From the NCBI GenBank assembly GCA_013396755.1, contig VWZF01001843.1, positions 1,054,001 to 1,118,000 of the forward strand: a stretch of DNA of 64,000 nucleotides, given 5' to 3'. The position numbers and the translations under genes were made by a program. This document shows, piece by piece, positions 1 to 9,775 of the stretch; the first letter of the stretch is position 1; the number at the start of each line of letters is the position of its first letter. This DNA is from Sclerurus mexicanus. Its lineage: Eukaryota; Chordata; Aves; Passeriformes; Furnariidae. Under the pieces are notes generated by a model. It had not been told where the DNA came from. It saw nothing but the letters and a program-made list of their open reading frames with translations, and searched no databases.

Positions 1-1563
1 GCTGCACATCCCGTCCTCTCGGGCACTTTGGAGTGCCCTGCGTGAGACCGCAACCGGCGACTTTCCTCCCAGTGCGGCTCCGCCCTGGCACCCAAACAGC
101 TCCCGGGCAGCTTGGCGGCACCGTCCTGGGGAACCAGCTGCCTGCTGGGCAAGGGGCTGAGCGGTGCCTTGCCTTTGGCGGGGCTCTTGAGGGCCCGGCT
201 GGAGCCGGGCGCGGTGTGGGGCCGGGCCTTGGCCGCCCGTGCCCGCTCGCTCTGCACGGTCTGCAGCTGCAGCCACTCCAGCTGCACCAGCCGCTCGATG
301 TATCTCTCCAGAGAGCCCGTGGGCTTTGGGCGGAAATCAGTTCTACCCTCCACGTGCACGAAGATGGCCAGCTGCTTCAAGTCCCAGGAGTTGAACGGCG
401 GCGGGAGGAAGTCTGGGTAGTAATATTCGGATTCCTTAAAACCCATTCCAGGGACGTGTTCCAAACAATCTGGATCGATTTCTTCAGCTCTGAGAATGAG
501 TTCTGGTGGAGTGCAGGGAGAGGGGGGAATGGGAATCCTCTCGGAATCAGAGAGGTCACTGGCACTATCATCCTCGGCATCTTCTTTTATAATTTGTACC
601 GATTCAAAATCCAGAAACATTTCACCTACAGATGCGTCTCGCCATTTAGAAGAGCCTGGACTAGCTCCAGCAACATGTTCTTCGTGATTCTTTTCGAACT
701 GGTCTTTTTCCCTGCAATAAAAATGTTGCATTGGGACATCTTTAACCCTACAGAAGGTTCCTTGTGTGCTGCCCTTTGTGCTTGGAGGGATCCTGTGCAG
801 AAAAGATTCATTCTGCCTTCTCTCTGGGAGACTCCTCTTTGGTCCTTGTACGCTGGGCAGGGACGGGCAGACACTCGGGGTCCTGCGTGGAAACAAAGAT
901 CATGTCCTGTCAGAATGGTTCATTCCTTGAGCAGCAGTTTGCAAAGGCCTCTACCCCCTCCGAGGACAGGGATCTACATGACTGAGCTAAAACTGGCATG
1001 GAAACTTGGTAATGAGGCAAAATTAATATTTGACGGTAGAGATAACACTGCCTACTACTGCTTTTTTTGTCTTCTTTTATTTTATTCTGATTTTTCCTAA
1101 GAACTCGCTAAGGCAGGAGAGTAAGTTTCCATATTGATACCTTAAATTTGTTGTCCTCATAAATGCTAACTCTGGGGCCAGTGAAGTCAAAAGCACTCCC
1201 CAGCAGCTGTGGCTCCATCACAAGCATTTTATATACCAGTTTGAAATAACTACAAACTAAAACAGGCAATCTGAAGATAAAACTACCTTTTTGACTGAGT
1301 GTTGCTGTCCAGCTGGCTTCTTCCCTTCTTAAAAACATTTGGTTGGTTACCATCTTGAGTGTCATGGGAAATCTGAAGAGATATGACAGTTTGTGACATT
1401 ATTAAGAAGCTGACTTAAACTAGGTACTCTTTTCGTGTTAAAAAAGGGATTATTTACCTTTTCAATGGCACTTGATACATTCTTGCCTAATCTTCCAGCA
1501 GAAGGTTTCGCATGAGAAATTGGTTTATTCAGTCCTTTGGTGCTTGGATGGCTTTTTCCATTA
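1..1563 (-). CDS. FAM217B: FAM217B, partial (two coding exons; C-terminus beyond window edge)
   Basis: Read on the minus strand, bases 882-1 are open without interruption and give a protein typical of FAM217B. It has an acidic stretch SASDLSDSERIPIPPSP, then EIDPDCLEHV, SEYYYPDFLPPPFNSWDL, and a leucine-rich segment LERYIERLVQLEWLQLQTVQ. An upstream exon at 1563-1458 has acceptor CAG and donor AAG/GTAAAT and encodes a basic Ser/Lys-rich piece (NGKSHPSTKGLNKPISHAK). The first coding exon with its Met was not found, and the C-terminus is cut off by the left edge. The junction of the two exons as drawn is out of phase: the upstream exon ends in phase 0, while the frame of the downstream exon needs two carried bases. 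A small exon between 1457 and 883 is therefore probably missing from this model. The biochemical function of FAM217B is not established. Its position next to PPP1R3D and SYCP2 matches the human order and supports the call. Confidence 0.9.
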
Positions 1564-3190
1564 CTGTAACTAGCAAGGATGGAACAGAATATCACTTACA
1601 AATAGCAACATATATGACATATATATCATATATCAGAAAGGACATATATCATATATACATATATCAACATAGAAAGGAAATACAATAAAAGCTTAGAATG
1701 CAATTGAGTTTAGAAAAGAGAATTGATTGCAACTATTCTTAATGTTCACGAGACTTCTGCAATGGTCACTTTTTACTTTTATACTACTAATGCACTACTG
1801 TATTTTTAATACTATTGTTAATGCAAAAGTGAATAATTCCATCAGATGATCTAATAATAGAATGTAGCCCTTACATAGAATCCTCTGCCAGAGTATACCA
1901 AAATTACTTGGGGGATAATAAATAATAGATATTAGAGAGCAGATATTTAAGTACAGATTTCTGTAGTACCTGAAACTGCAATTTAACAAAAGTAATGATA
2001 ACAAAGTACAATATAAAGGCCACAGCAAGTGAAATCTTGCTTGTCTTCCTCATTTGCATACTGTGAACAAAATTTAAATAATTATTCCTTTGAAGTTAGG
2101 GAGTGGAAGTCAGCAGGGAGCATAATGTATATTCTGACATCAATACAAACTATTTCACAAAAGGCACAAACAAAACTGACTATTTCATGTTACAATGGGG
2201 TTGTGAGAATATTTGTAGGTGAAAAAACCCCTATGTAAGCAAAAGAATGGCACTGCTGACCTGGGCAGCTTCAAACTAAAACACGTATCTCCTCAATTAA
2301 AGCAGACACATTTCTGTGTAAGCACACAGCATAAATAAATCAGCATATTCTGGAAGAACCAGAAAACAGTGTTTCTTCTACAAACAAGAAATTTTGCTGA
2401 TTTTAAAAAGGAAAGCTTTAAAATACAGTTTCAAAACAGGAACAAGCAAACAGTGCCCTCCCAGTCTAATTTAGCTTAACTGCAGTTCAGTTAATTTGCC
2501 AGGATGTACATGTTGTTTTCAGTTTTTATGTCAGTATAGTCAGATTTTGTTTCTTAAAAAGCCTGATTTCACCAATTCATGAGCTTCTAAAAGAATGAAA
2601 CTACGTCTCATGCCTCCAGCATTGCTGCAGTCACCTCTGTGACTTTGTGACCTGCATGATCATCCTGCACAATCATTCCTGCTGCTGCAGCTCTGGGGAG
2701 AGCATGACAATCTCAGCAGTTCAGCCAGGCACTTAGTAACTAATCTGCAGCATAGAAAGAGAGAAATTAATTTCCTTACTTTACCATTCCTTTGTGGTTT
2801 TCATTGGTGTGGCTGTGGTTTCCCTTCTGCTGTGCCTCTCTGTGCAGTAATAAGGGATACTCTTGAATGCCTGGTCCCATTATTCCTCTCTGTCAAGGGT
2901 ATCTGCACCTTTATTTTCACATGATCTTCAAACGTCCCCAGCCTTTTGGGTTTGCAGGACACAGAGTATCAAACACAGGCATCACCACCTCCTAGAGCTG
3001 CCGGGAACAAACAGAATCCTCCCAGTGTGATTCTATTTTTAAAGCAGGAAGATAAACACAATCAGCTACTGGAAAACGCTGCCCCCTCCTCCAGCACTCA
3101 CTTAACATCATTCACAAGCATCATTCATTACCATTCCCAGTCCAGGGAATTACCTGGGGGTTGGCAGTGCTACCAGAGCTGCTGTGCAGT
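1564..3190. other. FAM217B upstream intron/5' region, no recognised exon
   Basis: This AT-rich stretch lies upstream of the FAM217B exons. It should contain the remaining 5' exons, but I could not identify a convincing one. An imperfect ATATAT/CATATA microsatellite lies at about 1603-1665. Nothing else stands out on either strand. Confidence 0.5.
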
Positions 3191-3195
3191 GTCAT

Positions 3196-3275
3196 GTGCT
3201 CAGCACCCTCAGCACGCTCAGCACCCTCAGCACTCTCAGCATCCTCAGCATCCTTAGCACCCTCAGCACCCTCCA
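3196..3275. repeat. Short tandem repeat, 9-bp unit (CAGCACCCT-like)
   Basis: About eight to nine consecutive imperfect copies of a 9-bp unit (CAGCACCCT, CAGCACGCT, CAGCATCCT and variants) are visible. Because the period is a multiple of three, all frames stay open and give spurious peptides. Confidence 0.85.
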
Positions 3276-3443
3276 CCTGGGCACTTGCACTGCCTGGCAC
3301 TGCCTGGAGCCGGTGTCATAGCCCACCGGGGCGGATGTTCCCGCTCCCAAATTCCCGGGAGCAGATGCTCCACCCGCCCCGTTCTGCGCCTGCCGAGCCG
3401 TCATTTTTTGTGTCACAAAAACGCGCTCTTGCAATATTCATGT

Positions 3444-3462
3444 ATGCAAATTTTGCGCCAAA
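3444..3462. promoter_or_regulatory. Octamer motif abutting an E2F-like palindrome (candidate FAM217B promoter element)
   Basis: ATGCAAAT (3444-3451) is a perfect octamer (POU-factor) motif. It overlaps by one base TTTTGCGCCAAA (3451-3462), which contains the E2F consensus. The pair sits in the GC-rich interval between the divergently oriented FAM217B and PPP1R3D genes, where a shared promoter is expected. The motif match is direct; the regulatory role is inference. Confidence 0.3.
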
Positions 3463-3820
3463 TACTTAATTTTTTTTTTTTTCTCTTTCCAAAAACAAAC
3501 GGCTCATCAACTCCTACTGCAAACACTCAGAGCGGGATCTGTGGCATTCCTTTATTTCCCAGGAGCTGCATTCCCATGCCAGGGTAGCGCTCCGGGGTGC
3601 ACAGATGCGCTCTGCAAATGCGACAGGCGACCCAGGGCTCTCCTGACCCACCTTTGCCGTCACTGCACTGCTGTTCATGCATATTGATGTCCCTGTCTAT
3701 TCACACGGCATCACACGGCTCCCTCCAGCGTCTGCCCGCGGCACAGGGGGCAGGGAGGGCACCGGGGGCCCCGAGAGCCGCCCCGGGATGGGGCAGATCG
3801 AGAAGAGGCAGCGCCAGGCA

Positions 3821-4136
3821 GGCTGTGCCAGGGGTGGATGGAGGCTGTGCCAGGGGTGGATGGAGGCAGTGCCAGGGGGGTGGATGGAGGCAGTGCCCGA
3901 GATGGATGGAGGCTGTGCCAGGGGTGGATGGCAGCAGTGCCAGGGATGGATGGAGGCAGTGCCAGGGGTGGATGGAGGCAGTGCCAGGGTGGATGGAGGC
4001 AGTGCCAGGGGTGGATGGAGGCAGTGCCCGGGGTGGATGGAGGCAGTGCTGGGATGGATGGAGGCAGTGCCCGGGATGGATGGAAGCTGTGCCAGGGGGG
4101 GATGGAGGCAGTGCCAGGGTGGATGGAGGCAGTGCC
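3821..4136. repeat. GC-rich minisatellite, about 21-24-bp unit, running into the N gap
   Basis: Roughly fourteen imperfect copies of a unit built on GGATGGAGGCAGTGCCAGGG are visible, with small length variation from the G run and occasional GCTGTG for GCAGTG. The array runs directly into the N gap, so its true length is unknown. The long open frames across it on both strands are products of the repeat and of reading through N, not genes. Confidence 0.95.
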
Positions 4137-4595
4137 NNNNNNNNNNNNNNNNNNNNNNNNNNNNNNNNNNNNNNNNNNNNNNNNNNNNNNNNNNNNNNNN
4201 NNNNNNNNNNNNNNNNNNNNNNNNNNNNNNNNNNNNNNNNNNNNNNNNNNNNNNNNNNNNNNNNNNNNNNNNNNNNNNNNNNNNNNNNNNNNNNNNNNNN
4301 NNNNNNNNNNNNNNNNNNNNNNNNNNNNNNNNNNNNNNNNNNNNNNNNNNNNNNNNNNNNNNNNNNNNNNNNNNNNNNNNNNNNNNNNNNNNNNNNNNNN
4401 NNNNNNNNNNNNNNNNNNNNNNNNNNNNNNNNNNNNNNNNNNNNNNNNNNNNNNNNNNNNNNNNNNNNNNNNNNNNNNNNNNNNNNNNNNNNNNNNNNNN
4501 NNNNNNNNNNNNNNNNNNNNNNNNNNNNNNNNNNNNNNNNNNNNNNNNNNNNNNNNNNNNNNNNNNNNNNNNNNNNNNNNNNNNNNNNNNNNNNN
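4137..4595. other. Assembly gap (459 N)
   Basis: An uninterrupted run of N. It separates the minisatellite from a very GC-rich open frame, a typical place for assembly failure. The gap size may be an estimate rather than a measurement. Confidence 1.
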
Positions 4596-4596
4596 C

Positions 4597-4947
4597 AGCG
4601 CCGGCTCCAGCCCCGGCTCCGGCTCCGGCTCGCTGCCGCCCGACAGCCTGCGGGCGCTGCCCGGGCTCGACTCGCCCGGCACGCAGTGTGACAGCCTGGA
4701 GAGCCCGCCCCGCTCGCCCTGCCGCTGCTCGCCGGCGCTCAGCGAGGACAGCCTGCAGGCGCCCCCCGCCCGCCGCTGCCGCCGCTGCCGCAGCCCGGAG
4801 TCCCTCCTGCGGCTCGACAGCCTCCAGTCGCTCTCCAGCCTGGGCCAGCGCTCCTCCAGCATCAGCGGGGACAGCCTCGAGTCCCTCTCCGGCCCGAGCC
4901 TGGGTGCCGGCAGCCCGCGCAGCGACCCCGAGCCCGCGGGCCCCTGA
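4597..4947 (+). CDS. Unidentified GC-rich open frame, 3' end of a possible coding exon (Asp-Ser-Leu motifs)
   Basis: From the edge of the gap to TGA at 4945-4947 this frame is open for 116 codons. Nearly every codon ends in G or C while first and second positions vary, which is the pattern of real coding sequence in GC-rich avian genes. The peptide is rich in Ser, Pro, Leu and Arg. The tripeptide DSL recurs five times (PDSLRALPG, CDSLESPPRSP, EDSLQAPPA, LDSLQSLSS, GDSLESLSG), spaced roughly 12-30 residues apart. I do not recognise a family. It may be the last exon of an unannotated gene whose start lies in the gap, an upstream part of the PPP1R3D locus, or a GC-driven chance frame. It is not in frame with PPP1R3D, whose ATG lies 218 bases downstream. 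The opposite strand is also open but shows no such motif regularity. Confidence 0.4.
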   Translation, partial: SAGSSPGSGSGSLPPDSLRALPGLDSPGTQCDSLESPPRSPCRCSPALSEDSLQAPPARRCRRCRSPESLLRLDSLQSLSSLGQRSSSISGDSLESLSGPSLGAGSPRSDPEPAGP

Positions 4948-5165
4948 GGCCGCCGCGGCCGCTGCTCCGGGGCCCCTCCGGCTGCTCTGGGGCTCCCCCG
5001 GCCGTGCCCTTGGCCCGCAAGGTGAGGCTGCTCACGTGGGCCCTTGCTGCCTGCAGGGCAATAGCCTCACACCTTACTGACCGTGGCTGCCGCTCCCCAG
5101 TTAAGTGTGAAGTGCTTCAGAAGGGCAGCGCTCCTTGTTACCTGGTTCTTTGGCACCGGTCAGGA

Positions 5166-6095
5166 ATGGAGGTGCGCGGCCCTCGGAGGAACCCCAGCTA
5201 CCTCTCCGATCTCTACGAGAACATGCTAAGGGCCGAAGCGGCGGCGGGCCGAGGGCGGCAGCGGCAGCAGCAGCCCCCAGCAGCCCGTCCAAGCAGCAGC
5301 ACGACTTTTCGGAGCAGCAGCCCGGCCAAGGAGAGCCCCCAGCCGAGCCGCCCTGCGAGCAGCACGTCCTCCAGCTGTGACCCGGCACTGCGGCCCATCA
5401 TACGGCGCCGGGCGAGGTCCTTGCCCACATCACCCGAGAGGAGGAGAGCAGCGGTGCAGTGCCAGGTTCCCGCGTGCCAGAGCCGCATGAACCGCGTGAG
5501 GTTTGCCGACGCCTTGGGCTTGGAGCTCACTGAGGTGAAAGTCTTCCAGACTGGGGAGGATCCGTCCATCCCCTTGCACGTCCTTTCCAGGCTCTCCATA
5601 AACTCAGACCTCTGGCACAGCAACTTGAACTTGGAGTTTACTATGCAGTGCTTGGTGCCTGACTTCCAGCAGCCCGCGGACTGTATGGATTTCTCCTCCC
5701 GACTGCAGGAGCAGCAGGTGTGTCTTGAGCGGGTGACCAGCTCCGATCTGGGGCTCAGTGGCACCATCCACGTTCGCAATGTGGCCTTTGAGAAGCGGGT
5801 GTCGGTGCGATACACCTTCAACCAGTGGGAGAGCCTCCACGAAGTGTGTGCCCGCTGGCACAGGAGCATCCCCGAGAGAAACGGGCACGATCAGGTCGAT
5901 GTTTTCACTTTCTTTCTTCCCGTGCCTCCTTTCCTCCTTCAGCTGTGCTCCCTCGTCCAGTTTGCAGCAAGGTACCAAGTCAATGGCCAGGAGTACTGGG
6001 ATAACAACAGAGGCAAAAACTACACTCTCACTTGCCGGACTCACCCCCTTAAGATGCCGAGGGAATGTGAGGAGAGCTGGATCCACTTCATCTGA
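5166..6095 (+). CDS. PPP1R3D: PPP1R3D, protein phosphatase 1 glycogen-targeting regulatory subunit 3D
   Basis: Single-exon gene of 309 codons, close to the roughly 300 aa usual for this subunit. It directs protein phosphatase 1 catalytic subunit to glycogen, favouring dephosphorylation of glycogen synthase and phosphorylase. Residues 21-75 are low complexity (Arg/Gln/Ser/Pro). RRARSLPTSPER (about 81-92) is a conserved Ser-phosphorylation/14-3-3-type site. NRVRFADALGLEL (109-121) carries the PP1-docking RVxF motif RVRF. From about 150 to the end is the CBM21 carbohydrate-binding domain, with LEFTMQCLVPDF, LERVTSSDLGLSGT, VAFEKRVSVRYTF and the glycogen-contact signature EYWDNN (276-281); the C-terminus is ESWIHFI. 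I chose ATG 5166 because it has G at -3 and +4 and gives the expected length; the frame upstream has no ATG before an in-frame GTG at 5004. Overall very similar to mammalian PPP1R3D. Confidence 0.97.
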   Translation: MEVRGPRRNPSYLSDLYENMLRAEAAAGRGRQRQQQPPAARPSSSTTFRSSSPAKESPQPSRPASSTSSSCDPALRPIIRRRARSLPTSPERRRAAVQCQVPACQSRMNRVRFADALGLELTEVKVFQTGEDPSIPLHVLSRLSINSDLWHSNLNLEFTMQCLVPDFQQPADCMDFSSRLQEQQVCLERVTSSDLGLSGTIHVRNVAFEKRVSVRYTFNQWESLHEVCARWHRSIPERNGHDQVDVFTFFLPVPPFLLQLCSLVQFAARYQVNGQEYWDNNRGKNYTLTCRTHPLKMPRECEESWIHFI

Positions 6096-9000
6096 GCACA
6101 GGCAGTGGGTGCAGAGCAGCTTGTCAGTAGTCTTGGTGGCACTCTGTTCCTTGGCATGGCTCTCTGCTCCTGTAGCAACAGTCTGTGAAACCTGCCAAAC
6201 CTGGCGAAGTGTCCCAGGGCTGGGGGGCAGCCAGTGACCTGTACGAACTGTTCCAAACCTCTCGGGAAGTTAAAAGGGCCAAAATCTTTACTGAGATCCA
6301 TTTGTAGAAAGCCCATGTGATTTCTTGTAGTGTGCGAGCAGAATGGTTCCAAGAAATGCTGTCAGGCTACCAGAGAGCAAAGCAACACGTTTTTTGTTCC
6401 TAGTAATACTCTAGGTTGCATAGAATGTTTTTAACTGATCTCTTTTACTGTTTTGTACTATTTGTTTTCTAAATGGACAGTGTGGCTTTACTAGTTTTGT
6501 TTCTAATTTTATTTATAGTAGCTCGCCAAGTCTGGGCACTATTCCATTTCTGCATAATTTAGATGGCAGATGCTGTAAGGAGTACTTGTATTTATATATA
6601 TATGATTAAGGCCGTAACCACGTTTAATATTTCCATTAGTATTTGGCCTTGGAAATTAAATGTTACTACGAGTAGAACATACATGAAAATGTGCCATCAG
6701 CCACCCTGTTTCCCTTAAGAAAAAACAAAAGGTGCCTTATCTCCAGTGCTTGCAGCAGGAGTGATTGTTACCAAAGTGTGTGTAAGGCTCATCTTCCTGG
6801 GGAACTTCTTATCTTTTTCAGGTGATGCCCAAGTGGGTTTTTCTCTAGGCAGTGGTGGAGAAATGGTCCTTTCCTGGTGCACCTGTATTTACTAAGGGAA
6901 ACAAGGGCAATTTTGGACTTGTGTTGCAATTGCAGTTGAAAATCTCAAAACACTCTATGAATGCTCATGATTTTACCACTGTTTCTGGTAAAATTATAAA
7001 TCAAGAAATGGATAGGATGTATATATATGTAAGGGAAAAAAAATGGACAGTACAGGGAGCAGGTTACAGAGCCTTGGAATAGCATGCCAGAATCCTGAAT
7101 CCTGGCTCCCTGTCCCCCAGCCCAGTACTACTGCAGCAGTACCCTTGAATTCTTTATTTAACTACTTCTAGACTAACCCTAAGACTGCAGCCTTTGCAGC
7201 ACAAGCAGGAACTTGTAAGCAAAATTATGATTTTACTGATTTAACTAATACTTAACACAAACACATAAACAGAACCCCTTCTGCTGCAGGGAGAGCACAG
7301 GAACACTGTTACAACCCATCTTCCCATGATTCTTGCAGTGTTACTTCCATTCTGTGGTTTTAGTGTGGTTTAGGATTGGCAACAGGCTTGAATCTAATAG
7401 GCAAAAGATTGTCCATAATTGTTTTCACACTTATTCATAACTGCATGGAAAGTTTAGCTTTATATGGTAGCATAAATTTTCAGAGCTGGCTGGGGGTATT
7501 AGAAGAGCTGCTTTTTAGGACTATGCTGTGAAAATCAGGCAACTTTTTCAGACACCTTAATTTGGATTAATGCTAATTCTTCAAAATCACAAGGTTGTTT
7601 TTAAAGCACAATTGTAAGCAACCCATGACCAATTATATATCAGTCCAGAAAGTCTACTGAGAGATTCTGGAAGTGCAGAAACCCCGAGAAAATTAATTTG
7701 TCTGGCAGCTTAATGTTGCTCCTTTGTTGTGGTACCCATTCAGCAAAGCTGGGATTTCAAGTGAGGACGCTGCATTGTTCCATTAGTCTTTGGCTTTCAG
7801 AGGAACCAAAGTCCTGAATGAGGATTCTGTGGGCTGAAAGTTGACGGTGTTGTCTGCTTTCACTTTGTGCTGGAGCACTGTGAGGTTGATCATTTAAGTG
7901 GAAATTGTTTTGGAGGAGGAGGAGGTGAGGCTGAGATGGGATTGCCACAAGATAAAGTGTTGTCTGCTTAAAAATCCACCTGTGCTGTTTTCTGCATCTG
8001 GGTTAGAGCAGTGACCATTACCAATCTGGCAGCAACTCTTGTCTCTCAGAAAACTCAGTGCAGGGAACTGTAAGTCTGGTTTTCTTCATATGGCACAGAA
8101 AATGAGAGCTCTGTGAGGAGGGGCACTGTCTAATTGTAAGGGGTTTTGCCTCCTGTGGTGGCCTTCCTATGACTAAGTGACATGACAGTATAGGACATAC
8201 AATATCTGCACTACTCAGTCTGTATCCTCCCTAGAAATGGAGAGGTTTTCTTGTAGTTAGCAGACTGCCTGTGGTGTGACAAACTGTATCCCCTCTGCTG
8301 AGTGCAGAGAGAACACTGTGGGACTAGTGCTGCCATTCTGCAACTCAGCATTAGTGCAGAGTGTGCCAAATCATGCCAGAGTCTGTAGGTGTCAAGTGAG
8401 ATGAGCTGGAACACACCTTCACTGACTGCAGGAGGATCTTTATTGGAAGGAATTGGAATTGTGTACATTTACTTAGATGAAACTTGCTGACTTAGGGAAT
8501 TCCTTGAAGTTTATCCACTACTGTTAAAGTCCCTGAAGGCAAAGTTACGTATTTATCAGTGAAGTAAGAAAATGAACATGCACACACACAGAAGCAGCTA
8601 TGGTGAATAAAAGGCACTATTGTGAAGTTTTGTTCCCCCATCCTTTTCCCTCCCAAATTACTATGTTTCTTCCACCAGCAAACCCAGCACACCATAAAAA
8701 TCCCTCTGGCATCTGACACGAGTTCACAATGGATGTTGCTGGAGCTCAGAGCAATCCTTGGCTTCCTGGCAGAAAGATGCTGTTGCCATCTTCTGGGAGA
8801 GACTGTCTTGTGCCAGCAAATGTCAAATCTGGCTGTTATCTCAGGCAAGGACACATTATGTAAAGCTGAGGCTCTCAGGATAAAGGTTGATGCCAGATGT
8901 ACCACAGAGTAGGGAGGGGTAAGAAATGAATGCCTCAGCAGTCTGAGTTGGGCTTGTATTGTCTTCCTTCCATAACCTCTCAGGGTATTGGCATGTGCAA

Positions 9001-9775
9001 AATCTTGAGTACTAAATACTAAAGCATTCTTCAAGTTTCCCTTTGCTCTCTTTGCTTGCCTTGCACTGCTGGAGGAGCACTGGCAGTAGCAGTGCCTGAC
9101 AGCACAGTCTCTGGCACTGCTGGCTGTCAGTGGAGCAGCTGAACTGAGAGCGATCTCTGGGTTAAGCTGTTAAACGTTCACACCAGTGCTGGCACCTGTC
9201 ACCTCAAGGAGGAAATAAGCACTTAGGTTTTCTTGGCACATTTAGCAATGACCATCAAAAGGCTTCTGGCTGACAAAAATGGGATTAAGCCTTTTAAAAG
9301 TGACCATATGCACATTTTGTGAAGGTAAACTTATAACCACCTTTCTGTCTTCTCAGGACAACTCGGCTGCTTGCACTGTGTCCAAACCGAGCACTCCCCT
9401 TAGAATGAAGATTTTGTAAAAGTGAATTCTTCACAAGGCTTATTGCCGTATAATGCACTTTTTAAAAACGTATTTATTATTGTCATACAATACATGAATG
9501 TCTAGTAGCCCACAGTTTCAAGGTTCTTCCAAGCATGTTTTTTAAAGAAACGTATGAAATCCTTGTAAATGAAAAGGGGTTGTGTTTTGTGATTAAATGT
9601 CTTGTCCAGGACTAAGTACGTTACACAGGCTAGCAATAATGCACATATGCTGGACAAAGGGTCTAGCAGTTGTAAAATCGCAAAGTTTTTAGTTAATTTT
9701 AAAAAGCAATAATAAAACTGTGGCTATTGTAATACAAGCGATTGAAATAAAAGCTTTTCACAATTTTATGTTGTT
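6096..9775 (+). other. PPP1R3D: PPP1R3D 3' UTR (about 3.7 kb)
   Basis: No coding exon or competing gene was found between the PPP1R3D stop codon and the first strong poly(A) signals. The tract is AT-rich with several ATTTA-type elements and includes an ATTAAA near 6655 that could serve a short isoform. The extent is inferred from poly(A) signal placement. Confidence 0.6.
9711..9751 (+). terminator. Tandem poly(A) signals for PPP1R3D
   Basis: AATAAA occurs at 9711-9716 and again at 9746-9751. The second is followed within about 25 bases by a GT/T-rich stretch (around 9768-9785), the usual downstream element for cleavage. This is the best end point for the PPP1R3D transcript. Confidence 0.6.

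Noticed and set aside
33..1100. Plus-strand open frame of 355 codons at the left edge
   Set aside because: It is antisense to the FAM217B exon, which shows clear family similarity on the minus strand. The plus-strand peptide resembles nothing.
1603..1665. ATATAT/CATATA-rich stretch that looks palindromic
   Set aside because: A simple AT microsatellite; the apparent hairpins are a trivial result of its composition.
3597..5080. Very long open frames on both strands (360-470 codons) spanning the minisatellite and gap
   Set aside because: They are open only because the repeat lacks stops and N codons are read through. The repeat peptide has no homology, and the real evidence begins only at 4597.
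5004..5165. 54-codon N-terminal extension of PPP1R3D
   Set aside because: The first codon would be GTG rather than ATG, the extension matches no family sequence, and the ATG at 5166 gives the usual protein length with a good start context.
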